Below, in pieces: positions 13,276 to 24,664 of a stretch of 64,000 nucleotides of DNA. The DNA comes from Epiperipatus broadwayi (lineage: Eukaryota > Onychophora > Udeonychophora > Euonychophora > Peripatidae), in contig JAQFVV010000022.1 of NCBI GenBank assembly GCA_028023455.1, forward strand, positions 5,909,100 through 5,973,099, read 5' to 3'. A model generated the notes under the pieces. It was not told the DNA's origin. It saw only the letters and a program-made list of their open reading frames with translations, and ran no database searches. The position numbers and the translations under genes are program-made. Position 1 is the stretch's first letter. Each line of letters begins with the position of its first letter.

Positions 13276-13554
13276 GTACAATTTTTTTTTTTTGTAAATT
13301 TAAAATAAATAGACAAATAAAGAACACTTTTCCTGATTATCTGGCATTATTAATGGCGACCTGGACAATAACTTAAAATGTACTCTATATTACGAATTTT
13401 TATAACAAAAAAATCAAAAAAATGTACTTGCGTGAAAAATTATCTTATCTTTACAACATTTCCTATGGTATTTAACTCAATTATTCTTGTTAAAAATATA
13501 CAAAACAAACAATTTGAAAATGTGTCTCATTTTTTGACTGAAAATTAGAAAAGT

Positions 13555-13726
13555 CAGTGCATAGTGCTGGAATGGGCGGGGGGCTCTGATGTCATTGATG
13601 GGCCAAAGGCATGGTCAATATTATGCTCAATTATAAAATACAGTGCTTAGCGCTGAAATTGGTGGAGGGGCCTCCGATATCTTTGACGGGCCAAAGGCAT
13701 GGTCAATACATTGCTCTAGTCTAAAA
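13555..13726 (+). repeat. Two-copy tandem repeat, 86-base period
   Basis: CAGTGC at 13,555 and 13,641 opens each unit; both contain GGGCCAAAGGCATGGTCAATA. Divergence is roughly 20-25% by eye. The GC-richer unit stands out from its AT-rich surroundings. The frame at 13,643-13,840 overlaps unit 2 and is probably accidental. Confidence 0.8.
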
Positions 13727-13879
13727 AAAACCTATATTATGATTTACAAAACCACTTATAATGCCAGACATTGTATTATTCTCATAGCTATAATTTTTAT
13801 AATTGCGGATGAATTTAAAAAAAAAAAAAATTCTGTATAATTCAGAAATTAAAAATAAAATTAATTAATTGTACTTTTT

Positions 13880-14180
13880 ATAATTACAGAAGAATTTACA
13901 AAATAATATACATCAAAATGACATTATTTATTAGAAACAAAAATGAAAATTACTTACAAATAGCGTCCACTGCGGTGGACTAGTAGCAAAATCACACAAG
14001 ACAGACAAATTACAAAATTTCCCAAAGCTCTCTCCAATTTTTTAATCTTGTGGGTCAAAAAAATCCAAAAATTGAATTAATCATGTCAGTGTCTTGTTTG
14101 CCATGATAACATTGTCATGTTATCATCAATGATGTTTGCCAGAAGGAAAAACGGTAAGTATAAAACATCATCGGTTGAAT
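13880..14180 (-). mobile_element. Inverted relative of the repeat at 61,299-61,600
   Basis: On the minus strand this region carries CATGACAATGTTATCATGGCAAAC, a GACACTGACATGATTAATT block and GACCCACAAGATT. These correspond in order to the duplicated unit at 61,299-61,570 and the GACCCGCGAGATTT block downstream of it. A GTCCACTGCGGTGGAC near-palindrome lies at 13,965-13,980. Likely two copies of one unclassified mobile element. Confidence 0.5.
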
Positions 14181-14384
14181 AATACTTAAGTACCGCACTC
14201 TCTACTGTAATAATGGGGTCCTATATTTGAACCCAGAAACTATTATGCAAAAAAAACATTAAAAAACATATGGAAAGATTAAATGTTAAATAAAATAATT
14301 TTTAAAGCATCACCACTTTATATCTAAGTGATTTTTTTAAAATTTAGATATAATCTATGTGGTACTTTGATATTGTTTCTGCTA

Positions 14385-14550
14385 TGATGTATTATTCTGG
14401 TGACATATTATTTTAAGTTTGCAATAAGTTTAAAATAATACTTCCAAGGAATATGCAGACAAACTTAATTAATAAAATTTGTTTACAGATCTAGTGGAGG
14501 TGTTATTTTAAACATATCACAAACTTAGAATAATACATTACTATGAATAA
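14385..14550. mobile_element. Diverged foldback related to 12,980-13,170
   Basis: Contains GATGTATTATTCTGG on the left and GAATAATACATTACTATG in inverse on the right. AGACAAACTTAATTAATAAAATTTG is the decayed counterpart of the GGACAAAT/ATTTGTCC centre of the other copy. More decayed than that copy. Confidence 0.45.
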
Positions 14551-15179
14551 TACAGCGTAGCACATATAATATGAAAGTTAAAATCTAAAAAAATAATGGA
14601 GATATATATTCATTGTGGAAAAAGGAAAGGAGCACTTATGATACTAAACAAAACAAGTACTTGTGAGTTGATCCTTTTTAGTATGGCACTGTGCATTCAA
14701 AAGCATCCTTCCCCTTATTGGCATAGTAAGGTGTTTTGTACCTCATATTTTACATGTAATACCAAATTTCAAACTAAAAAAACATGTAATTTCCAATAAT
14801 GGATAGAGATATTCATTATGGAAAAAAGAGAGAAATATATAAAAGAACCCTGAAACATTTTATAAATGGCAAGTTGTAACTAAGTTTTAGATTTCCATTA
14901 TTTATGTTGCATATAAAAAAGGTCGCAATGATAGCACAAAATCTTGCAGATCAACACATTTTACAAATTACTGATGGGTATATATGTAATGAAAAGTTGA
15001 CATAGATTAGTCATGCCAGGATTTGGTTACTAAGATGTCATGAATCATAAATTTTTAATAATATATTACCAAATGAAAACATCACCAAAGTAATGTGTCA
15101 TAGCAGTAATAATACCAAAGTACCATCTGGGTATTTCTTTACATATAAACATATGTATTAACATTAATTATATGCTATC
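14551..15179. other. AT-rich DNA, nothing assigned
   Basis: GGAGATATATATTCATTGTGGAAAAA at 14,599 recurs in altered form at about 14,801-14,826. The frame at 14,596-14,799 is not recognisable. Confidence 0.45.
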
Positions 15180-15187
15180 CCCTAGAT

Positions 15188-15483
15188 CAGGGGTCCCCAA
15201 TCCTATGTCCATGGGCACCATGGCACCTGCAGACCATTTTATGTGTGCCTGCCATTATCCGAACACACTAAAAAATTATTTATCCGATACAAATAAATTT
15301 AATTTTTACAATTTCTTATAAATTATTGAATTATATTGTAATCAAATAAATATTTTTTTTGTACATTATGTGTATTATTAACAATATCCAACTATAAATT
15401 TACATTGAAAAAATAAATGGTGCCCGCCACCTGTCTGGTATTATAGAATGTGCTCTTAAGTGCAAAAAGGTTGGGGTCCCCTG
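15188..15483. mobile_element. hAT-type MITE with exact 8-bp target duplication
   Basis: Begins CAGGGGTCCCCAA and ends TTGGGGTCCCCTG. The 8 bases before it (15,180-15,187) and after it (15,484-15,491) are both CCCTAGAT. CAGGGG-type ends and an 8-bp duplication identify a hAT-superfamily non-autonomous element of 296 bp. The exact duplication suggests fairly recent insertion. No transposase is encoded. Confidence 0.93.
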
Positions 15484-15639
15484 CCCTAGATCACACCAGC
15501 AGGTATTTTGCATTTCATGCCTGCAGGGTTGGCCAATTTCATATTTTTCTTGTTCCTACTTGTTTTTTTTTAATTAGAATATATATTATTAAATGCTGAG
15601 GTTATATACCTTAGTGATATAAAATGCTTTATGCATGCT

Positions 15640-15775
15640 TTAGTGAAGTGATAGAATAATGGATTCTGGAGGTCATGATTCGAGGATTGTGGCTTCACTT
15701 CTAAATTTCCAGTATTAGAACATCTTGCGAATTCCTAAGCAATAAACCATTTGATTTTTTTTTTTTTTTTGCAGT
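15640..15775 (+). mobile_element. SINE-like tRNA-derived repeat ending in poly(T)
   Basis: Its 3' part, GCGAATTCCTAAGCAATAAACCATTTGATTTTT, matches the ends of both units of the dimer at 36,553-36,800 (CTCCTAAGCAGGAAAGTCATATGTC, then poly(T)). The 5' part has a degraded tRNA-like body around GGATTCTGGAGGTCATGATTCG. Confidence 0.5.
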
Positions 15776-17098
15776 TCTATATATTGATTTTCTAGAATAA
15801 ATTGTTTTAATTATATTAGTAAATAATGATAAAATACCACTGATAAAGACCAAATTTTATTAAATAGTAGCACAACAAAGGTATTTTACCGTCGCAAACA
15901 TCCTCCTCACTGGAGAAAGGTATGGTATTCTGCCATGACAAACACGGACAGCAAGTCTATTACATATGTACCCAGTATTCATTTTACTATCAAATTATAT
16001 CAACTTGCTTTTTGTCACAGACGCAATGTATCACTGAGTAAACAAATGTTAAATATAATTTTATTTTTTTAGAAACACTATTTTCCTTCAAGTACATGTT
16101 AAATTAATAAACCTTTTATTTATTTCTACCACAATACATTCCTCTTCTCTTGCAGAAAGCTTCTTTTTAATTTCAAAATTTCACAAACCAATGAATAATT
16201 TAAGTAATAATGAAGCAACAAATGGAGTAGCTTCTCATTATATAATTCAACATGATCATTTTTTTCAATTAACTTATCAAATATTTAAAAATAAAAACAT
16301 TTAACAATTTTAATGATCACAATGTGAAACAGTAATCAATCGAATAAATGATTAACGACAACGAATGATTGAGTGGATTCAAATATTTGATTAATTACAT
16401 TTCAAAAAATAAAATTGATTAAATAAAAAAACTAATAAATTATAAAGTTTAAATCTTTTTAACAGGAATAGGCAGAAGGAGTGTAGTTTGGCTTCATTCA
16501 TCAGATATTATCTTTTTCATTTCCCACCAATCTTAAATAACCCTTTAAAGCCGATTGTAATTCAAATAAAAAGATTATGTGATCATATAATAAATAATTT
16601 TAACTATGTAGTATATAATAGTTTAGGAAAAAAATGAATAGTGAACTAGGAGTGGTTTGTCCGTGTGTATTATTTTTACCAATACTGGATATCTTAAAAA
16701 AACTAATGTCTTCATTATATACAATTTCGAGTTTCTCCTTTTGTCTATCTATGAATGAATTCAAATACTGGGGTGTTTATAAATTTATCCATTAACAGTT
16801 AAAAAGTACTGTGGAAGAAACAGCACTAAAGTTGAATAACAATCAACTTATTGGGAAATTTAGATTTTGGTCAAATTTCTTTGATTTCCTAATCAAATCA
16901 AACCTGGATTCTCTGCCTACATTGAATTTTCTCAGATTCAAACAACATTGCAGGAATGTTGAAGATAAAGCTGGATAGGCCATAGAGGTATGAAAAAAAA
17001 CAAAGTCACTTGTTTTTGAAATTCCTAGACTATTTAACAATTTAAATACTATTATAGAATCATTGTTTAACTCATATTCAAAGGAAGTTTTTACAGCC
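15776..17098. other. AT-rich DNA, nothing assigned
   Basis: The minus-strand frame at 16,843-17,100 lacks recognisable domains. Confidence 0.5.
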
Positions 17099-17362
17099 AT
17101 ACAGTATTGCCACTCAGTGCAAGCCAGAGTAATGAATGGATCCAGAAAATTTTATGCATAAAATCCCTACCTAGTGCCTACTCATACAATATCTCCAAGA
17201 CTAATTTCTAGCTTGTGGCTGAGGAGCCTTGGATCTGAGAGCACTGCATCTAGATTGTAGGATTACTCTGGCTTGCGCTGAGTGGTGATACTGTATAGAG
17301 AGTTCTGCCTCTGTTTAAATAGCTTTATAAACATAAAAAATAGTGATCATGTGATGTTTAGG
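17099..17362 (-). mobile_element. Hammerhead-family repeat (family 1), internally deleted
   Basis: Shares ATACAGTATTGCCACTCAGTG, AGAGCACTGCATCTAGAT and the inverted end ACTGTATAGAGAGTT...GCCT with the array at 52,303-53,957. It lacks nine bases at 17,220/17,221 relative to other copies. This removes the CUGAUGA core while leaving the neighbouring GAAA-side sequence (TTTCTAGCTTGTGG on plus), so the motif is dead here. Confidence 0.75.
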
Positions 17363-18789
17363 ACACTTTTGCTGACATCAGAGCAAACACCTTTGCATGT
17401 TCAAACTTTGATGTACAACTAAAACCAAGAAAGATATATAAATATATTTTTCAACAAATTAAATACCTTTAGAGAAAGAGATAAAGGATCATCCCTCATA
17501 AAATATTTACAGCCACATGGTCCCTCTTGAGGCAGAACCTGAGTCACTAACATTATAAGCATCTCCAAAATTATACAAGAATAATTTTGTGCTATTATAG
17601 ATAAATTGTAATCTCTATATACTTTGAAGTATACCAAGAAAAAAATGTAATCTTTTGAATAATCAATAAAATACTTTTGAAAAAAAAAAGTGTAGTGAAG
17701 AAAAATGATGCTTAACAAAGCTTTAATATTAATTAGATATAATGAACCAATTAGAGTTCTCACAAACTTTCAAATTGAATTGAATAAATAAAAAAATAGT
17801 CATAATTTATTGCACAAAATATTGTTTTCATTATTCTGTTTTTAATACTTTATTATGTAGGAGACTGTAGGTCTTCTCAAAATATTTTTTTTAATATATT
17901 CCTAAATAAATTAGAAGAGTCTCAGTGTAGTGGGGAAAAATCCACATTCATCCTACAAACTGAATTTTAATCTGGCTGTGTGAAATATGACAATGTTTTC
18001 AGGTTTTCATTATATTTAGGATTTTTTCCCCAGTTATTCAGCCATAGATAACCCCAGATAACCAACTAATATTGTTTGATAAACTGTCACTGCCTATATA
18101 TTGGAAAACCTAAAGAGTAGCATTTTCCTCTCCATTCTTATTCTATAGGAAACTGTTAGAGAATTGTTTGTCTACCAATGGATTGTTTCAAGCTATTTTA
18201 CTTGATCTTTGTTGCATAAGTTTTCTTTCTGAATGAAGACTCAATAATCTAGTAATAATACAAGCAAATGATAATTAATAATGATGATTCTTTGTTTTTG
18301 CTTGATACTCTCTAGCAGTTTATAAAACTATTATAATCTTTAATGAATTTCTTTTTTTTTTTGTTACTGCTCCTGGGGTTTGTTTTTTAATGACCCTTAG
18401 CCTGACCCAAATGTTGTATTATATATGGCAAAAAAAATATTGCAAAAATAATATTTATTTTCTGTATGGTAGTGGTACAAAATATTACATATAATGTAAA
18501 ACAAGGTATATCCTATATAGCAATAATTTATTGTAATTAACATATAGCAATATAATAAACAAGTAAAATATAATTCTATGGATACTACAACCTCTTTGAT
18601 GAATAATAAAAAATACTCTAAAATATACAGCATAAAAATATACAAAAATATGATGATGATAAAGTTCAAAGCTTGTTGGAGTCAAATCTGTATGATATAA
18701 TTTTTTGATTTGATATTTATCAACAATTTTGGTACTAGTTGCATGCCTAACCAGTGGTGGAGCCACCATCTAAATGATTCATATCTGCT
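17363..18789. other. AT-rich DNA, nothing assigned
   Basis: Frames at 17,419-17,763 and 18,397-18,769 (minus) show no domain. The LINE starts somewhere near the right end of this stretch. Confidence 0.45.
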
Positions 18790-19066
18790 GGTGTTAGAAG
18801 CAAGCAGAGCTAGATTGAATTTTGATATTTTTTAAAAAAATTTTTAGTTCTATTTTTCTTTACATGCGAGATTGATCTTTTGAGAGCAGCAATATAAAGT
18901 CTAATTATTGTGTGTGAAAGTATAAATTGTGATTGAGAGAGTGAGTTATTTGAAAGATTGAAAATTTTTGTGTTTAACTGTTTGAAAGGTTTTCATTCGC
19001 CATTTTAGATTTAGAAGTTTTTAAAAAAAAAAAGTTGTTCTTGTTGAATGTGTGTTAGCGTAAGGA

Positions 19067-19498
19067 TATTTATAAAAAAGTTGTATGTAAGTTTAATTCG
19101 TTTTAGCTAAGTTTGTTACTGAAGGTTTTTTAAATTTTAAAATAGGTATTTATTTTGAGAAAAAAGGTAACATTTGGGAGGCCTAACATTAGAAAACACT
19201 TGGGTATAGTTTTGATCAGGTTTGGGAAAAAGTAAAAAAGTTTTTATTTTTCTGTATAAGATGTTTGAGAATAGGAGAGGTATTTATAAAATAGTTGTAT
19301 GTAAGTTTAATTCATTTTAGTTAAGTTTGTTACTGAAGGCTTTTGTTAATTTTAAAATAGGCATTTATTTTGAGACAAAAGTAAAGTTTGGGAGGCCTAA
19401 CATTAGAAAACACGTTATAATTTGATCAAATTTGGGAAAAAGTAAAAAAGTTTTTTGATTTTTTCATATAAGGGTGTTTGAAGAATAGGAGAGGTATT
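19067..19498 (+). repeat. Tandem 214-base 5' UTR monomers of the LINE
   Basis: TATTTATAAA-type starts lie at 19,067 and 19,281, and a third partial start (TATTATAAA) at 19,495, giving a constant 214-base step. Each unit carries GTTGTATGTAAGTTTAATTC, GGGAGGCCTAACATTAGAAA and GGGAAAAAGTAAAAAAG. Repeated monomers just upstream of ORF1 resemble monomer-type internal promoters of some LINEs; promoter function is inferred. Confidence 0.85.
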
Positions 19499-19539
19499 AT
19501 AAAGTCAAATATAGAATAGGTGACTGGAAAAATAAGAAT

Positions 19540-20520
19540 ATGGATTGCATTTGTATGGCACAATGTATATACGATTGGCAGAAAGGTATTAGACGAGCAC
19601 TAGTAGAGTGTACAGTGTGTGCTGAGGTGTATCATTTGAAATGTTTGAATAAAAATAGGAAGGATATAACAGGTTTCTGGTTATGTAGTCAATGTGTAAA
19701 TGTGATTAAAGAGATGAGAAAGTGGTTTCTAAGTGCAGGTAGTCTAGAGAGAAAGTCAGAGAAGAGAGAGCAAAATGTAGTTAATGAAGATAGAACAGAG
19801 TATGGTTTTAGTGGAGTGTCAGGAAATATGGGTGGAGGAAGTAGTAATGCAATGGAAATGGTTAGCCAGAGAATAAGTAAGATAGAGTAAGAAGTGAAGG
19901 ATGTGGAAGTAAAATTAAAATTGTTAGAGATGAAGTGTGAGCAGATAAAGGAATTATTGAGTAGAAATGATACAGACGAAATGGATAAGGAGGTCCAGAA
20001 GGTGGTAGAAAAGGTTACAGATAGAGGAGAGAAAGTAGACTATGATGAGACAGTCTTGATAGGAGATTTACTAATAAGAGAATGTGGGGAAAATAGAAGC
20101 AGGTATGTTAGAGTATGTTTACCTGGAGCAAAAATTAGGGATGTGACAGATAAAGTAAGAAAGCAAGGTAATAGAGATGTATATGTTATGGTAGGGACTA
20201 ATAATTTGTTAGAGCCATCAGAGAGAGTAATGGATGAGTATGTAGAATTGATTAAAAATTTGAGGGAGATTAAAGGAAGAGTAGGAGTAGTGGGAATATT
20301 ACCAAGATTTGATAAGAGGCATTTATTAGATAGGGCATGTGCTATAAATGAGAAAGTGAAAAAATTGTGTGAGAGAAATAATGTTGTGTTCGTGGATGTA
20401 TGGGATTGTTTTATTGGAAAGAGGGAGTTATATAGTAAAGATGGATTGCACTTAGGAAAACAAGGAAGTGAAGAATTAGGGAATCTGATATTTAAAGAAT
20501 ATAATTCGGAAAACTTTTAA
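19540..20520 (+). pseudogene. CR1-like ORF1: PHD finger plus SGNH/esterase domain
   Basis: One frame interrupted by a TAA at 19,888-19,890; both halves share phase, so this is a single 326-residue ORF1 with a premature stop. The N-terminal PHD-like finger has cysteines at residues 4, 6 and 10, then CTVC, a YHLKC H-x2-C pair and WLCSQC; spacing of the first pair is unusual. A charged, probably coiled-coil stretch follows. The SGNH hydrolase domain has block I as IGDLLIREC (position 20,061 on), block III as VMVGTNNL and block V as SKDGLHLGKQG with the D-x2-H pair. The nucleophile serine of GDS is leucine (codon TTA at 20,068-20,070), one transition from TCA, so catalysis is lost. In CR1 elements ORF1 is thought to bind RNA/DNA. 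ORF2 starts 74 bases downstream. Confidence 0.88.
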
Positions 20521-20594
20521 AGGGGGGTGGGCTTTTAAATTGTAATATTATCAAAAAGAAGAAGAATGGAGGGGATATAAGAAATAAGCAAAAG

Positions 20595-23500
20595 ATGGTT
20601 GATTTAGATATAAGTGTAGATGTGGAGAGGGAATGGTTTTGTAAGATTAATGGTAAGAAAGTTTGTTATAAACATAATGGAGAAGAAGGAATCAAAAGAA
20701 TTTATAAAAGAATAGTTAGGAAAGAAGAAATTGTTAAAATTGGGTTTTTGAATATGCAAGGTGGTAGGAGACCAGCAAAGTGGCTGGAATTAAATAAAGC
20801 AATTAAAAATGAAGAGCTTGAAGTATTAGCAGTAGTGGAAAATCATCTAAGAGAAGAAGAAAAACCTGTTTTGAAAGAGGTTGTGTGGCAGGGTATAAAC
20901 AGAAAAGAAAAAGAAGAAAGGGGTGGTGGTATAGGTGTTATATCGAAAAAATATTTAAATATTGTTAAATGTTAAGAGCATTTGTGGTTTAAAATAAGGT
21001 TGGGTAGACAAGAATAGATGGTGGCTGTAGTGTATATCACCACTGGAGATAGTCAAACTGTAATGGAGTGGAACAATAGTATATATGAATGCCTAGTTAA
21101 GGATATACAGAGTTTTAAAGAAAAGAGGAAGAGAATAATGGTTATAGGGGATATGAATGGACATATTAAAGAAATTGATGATATAAATAATAAGAATGGT
21201 CAGTTTTTGAAGGAATTTTGTCAAAGAGTAAATTTGAGCATTGGAATCTATCAAATGTGTATGAGGGACAATACACATGGTCTAGGAATAATGTATATCA
21301 CACAATAGATTATGTATTGGTAGAGAAAGAGGGAATGAATAAAATATGGAAAATTAAGGTGTTTGATAATGAAGAGAGAGTATGTAATAGTGATCATAAT
21401 TTTATTGTAATAGAAATGGTTAGCAATGTGATGGAGGATAGAAATAAAGGTAGAAACAATAATGAAAGATGTGGATGGAGAGTGAATGATAAGAATAAGT
21501 TGGAAGAGTATAAAATAAAAGTTGAAGAAACCATGGAGCAATTGGTTGGGGATGAGTATAAGGACTGGTGTGGTGAAATAGAAAAAGTGGCAAATAGGGT
21601 TTTAGTTGAGAATATGCAGAAGAATAAAAGTAATAAAAAAATGAGAGTTAGTAAAAGAGAGGAAAGATATAAGTGTGCTATTAAGAACAAAGAAAGTGAA
21701 AATGATATTAATGCTAAATGGGGAAAGTACTTAGAAAACAAGAAGTTGGCTAAAATGGATAATTATAGAGAGAGGCTGAAGTTAAATAGTAAATTGTTGG
21801 AGGATATTAATAAAACTGGAAGAGATGGGAGTAAAAAATTTTGGAATTACATTAAAAGGAGAAATGTAGGGGAAAGAGAGATAGTATTAATAGATGATGA
21901 GGGAATTGAATGTAGCTCTAGAGGTGAGCTAGAGAGAATCTTAAATAGATATGTAATGGATATAGAAAAGATGTTAGATGTGAAGAAATTAGTGATAGAA
22001 AACATGAAAGCACTTAGTAATGGGAATATTAGGTTCACAAAAAATGAACTGAATGAGGCAGGGAAGAGATTGAAAAGTGGAAAGGTGAGAGGTTTAGATG
22101 GATGGGCAGCAGAGATGGTAATACATTTAGGGTATAGAGCAAAAGCAAAGTTATTATCATGTTTTAATAAGATGACACAGAAGATAGTTTTTCCGGGTAG
22201 TTGGAGCAATACAAGAATATTATTATTTAAAGAAAAGGGTAAGGATCATATAAAGTTAAATAATTATAGACCGATAGCGGTAACATCAGTGTTATATAAA
22301 GTTTTCTCATATATGGTAGCTGAAAGAGTTGTAAAATGGATGGAAGAGAATAATATAGTGGGGGAAATGCAAGGAGGTTTTAGGTCAGATAGGCATATAG
22401 GAGATAGTTTGTTTGTAGTTACACAACTTATGGAGATGATTAGGAATTCAGGTAGATCATTATATATGAGTTTTATAGATATAGACAAAGCATATGATAG
22501 AGTAAATAGAAATAGATTATGGGTAAGATTAGCCAATTTGGGAATGGATGAAGCTTTAGTAAATATTATTAAGAAATTATATGAAAATAATTATTATACT
22601 TACCAATTAGGGGATATAGAATCAGCTAAAGTTAAAAATGGGGTGGGATTAAGGCAAGGATGCCCTATGTTACCTATTTTGTTTTTGTTGTTTTTGAGTG
22701 AAATGGAGAAAGCAATAGAAAGACTAGAAAGAGGGGTAGAGATACCGTTAATAGGTGGCAAGGGAGTATATACTTTGTCGGGTTTTTTTTTTTGCAGATG
22801 ATATCTATTTGTGTGCAGAAAGAAGAGAAGATATGGATATTATGTTGAGGACATGTGGAAGGGTGAGTAAAGAGATGGGAATTAAATTTAGTGAAGAAAA
22901 ATCAAATATAATGATGGTTAATACTGGGGAAATAGAAGATGTAGAATTTTTATTGGGGGATATAAAGTTAAGGGTGGTGGATAGATATAGGTATTTGGGA
23001 ATCATCTTATGTAATCAGGAAAATTGCTTGGATGAATGCGAGAAAAAATTGGTAAATGAAGCAAAGAGAAGAAAGGGTTTGGTAAAGAAACTAACAGTAT
23101 TTTCATATAATAAATATGATGTAGCTAGAATTGTATGGAAGGGAGTTGCAGTAACAGGGTTAACATATGGTAATGATGCATTATGTGTTAGTAAATGGGT
23201 TTTAGATTATTTAGAGAAAGTACAAAGGGAAGTAGGAAGACATGCCTTAGATGCAGAGATGTGGACAGCAAAGGAGGCAATTCAAGGAGAAATAGGATGG
23301 TCAAGTTTTAATATGAGAGATGCAAAAAGTAAAATGAAAATATTTGGTATGTTGCAGTTTATGGATAGTAAAAGAATAGCCAAAATAGTGTTTAATTGGG
23401 TTATGAGTAAAGGGCAGGTAACAAGATGGGTGAGAAAGGTAATGTGGTATGCAAAAGATTTGGATAAAGAATTTATATCGGTATACTTGTATAAAATGTG

Positions 23501-24026
23501 GGGTGGTTGTGTTAGGAGGATTATTGAGTGTTATAGTGGTAAGGAATGGGATAAAAGAATAGAAGCATTAATAAAAAATAGGGAGTTGGAGAGATGGCAA
23601 ACTAATATGGAGGGTAAGAAGATTTTAAATATATATAGAAGTAAATGGAGTATTGGCTGCGAGTTAATTTATGATAATAATAAGGAAAGTAGTTTATTGT
23701 TTAAGGCTCAAATGGGATCTTTAGCAACAAGAGAATATATATGTAAATGGAAAACTATGGGAGATTTAGTGTGCAAATTGTGTAAGGAAGGTATAGAAAA
23801 TATTAGGCATCTGTTGATTGAATGTAAATGCTTGAAAGCAGAAAGAGTACAGATAATGAAGTTATGGGAGAATAGGTATGAACAAAGTGACTATATGGAA
23901 AGGGAGTTATTAGTTTTGATGCTGGGTTTGCAAAAAGATAAGGGGGATTTAGATATAAAGACATAGAGTTGACAAAGATTATGTTGTGGAAATGGAATGG
24001 GGCAGAATATGGGAAGACTTAGAGTG
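20595..24026 (+). pseudogene. CR1-like ORF2: endonuclease, reverse transcriptase, CCHC
   Basis: The AP-type endonuclease has IGFLNMQGG, VVENHL, VIGDMNGHI, TWSRNN with IDYVL, and NSDHNF. The reverse transcriptase has GLDGWAAEM, NNYRPIAVTS, FIDIDKAYDRV (motif A, about 22,470), GLRQGCPM (motif B) and FADDI (catalytic motif C, 22,788-22,803). The C-terminus has a C-x2-C-x8-H-x4-C motif (CKLCKEGIENIRHLLIEC, about 23,771). Lesions: in-frame TAA at 20,973-20,975 and TAG at 21,015-21,017; frameshift near 21,235; frameshift at an 11-T run (22,783-22,793) just before FADD; and a one-base loss near 23,962 that ends the protein at 23,966. Copy B reads about 20 more residues there. Without lesions it would be about 1,140 residues, normal for CR1 ORF2. 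Confidence 0.92.
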
Positions 24027-24125
24027 GGGAATGGAAAATAAAGTGGCTAACAGGTTTATCTGGGCATAGTTGCTGAAATATTCTTGACTTCGTTTAAGGA
24101 GAAGCCAAATACATCACGTCACATT

Positions 24126-24664
24126 TTCTTTTTTTCATAAAAAAAAATCACAACAAAACAAGCGTGAAAATAAACTATTTGAAACATAAAAATAATAGAA
24201 TTCATTTAGAAAACAAACCTCAAAATAATATTTTTAGTAAATAAACAAAGATTAAAAAATAACTACTTTCAATAAGTGTCATCAATAGCAAACATGAAGC
24301 CAAATTTTATTAGTGGTGACAGTAAAGGATTATTATAAAAACTAAGCAAAAAACATGTCAGTAATATAATAAGTTTAAAACGCAGAAACTAACTTATTCA
24401 ATGAACAAATAATTATTGAAAACAAATATGTTCAATAAGTTTCATCAATACAAACATTTTGGAAAAAGTTAATTAGACTTAGTTATCGTAGCTAAATTAA
24501 TTTATCATGTAATATTTTCATGTATTACTCATATTGTCAATAATTGTTTTACAATTATCGTTTGATCATTAAAAATATTATTTTCAGATTTATTTTTTTA
24601 AATACTGTACATTATTTTCATATTTTTTACAAAATCTATAAAACCTATTGGTTGATTATTATTT
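24126..24664. other. AT-rich spacer between the two LINE tails
   Basis: No gene. ATTCAATGAAC/CAATAAGTTTCATCAATA motifs occur twice (about 24,270 and 24,430). This is the loop of a possible 2.8-kb inverted repeat. Confidence 0.6.

Larger units (their letters stand above)
18790..24125 (+). mobile_element. Near-full-length CR1-like LINE (copy A)
   Basis: Order: 5' UTR with tandem monomers, ORF1 (PHD plus SGNH), ORF2 (AP-type endonuclease, reverse transcriptase, CCHC) and a short 3' UTR. The end carries GTTTAAGGAGAAGC followed by ACATCAC-type units. A PHD finger and esterase in ORF1 are known from CR1-clade elements. The 5' boundary is uncertain (between about 18,770 and 18,880). Inactive: stops in both ORFs, frameshifts near 21,235, 22,783-22,793 and 23,950. 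Faces copy B tail to tail across about 540 bases. Confidence 0.88.

Noticed and set aside
18397-18769. Two overlapping minus-strand hydrophobic frames
   Set aside because: Overlapping frames in the same AT-rich stretch, with no domain or family resemblance.
21394-22536. Minus-strand frames over the LINE ORF2 (and plus-strand frames over copy B)
   Set aside because: Shadows of the reverse transcriptase on the opposite strand; serine/leucine-rich because the sense strand is A/G-rich.
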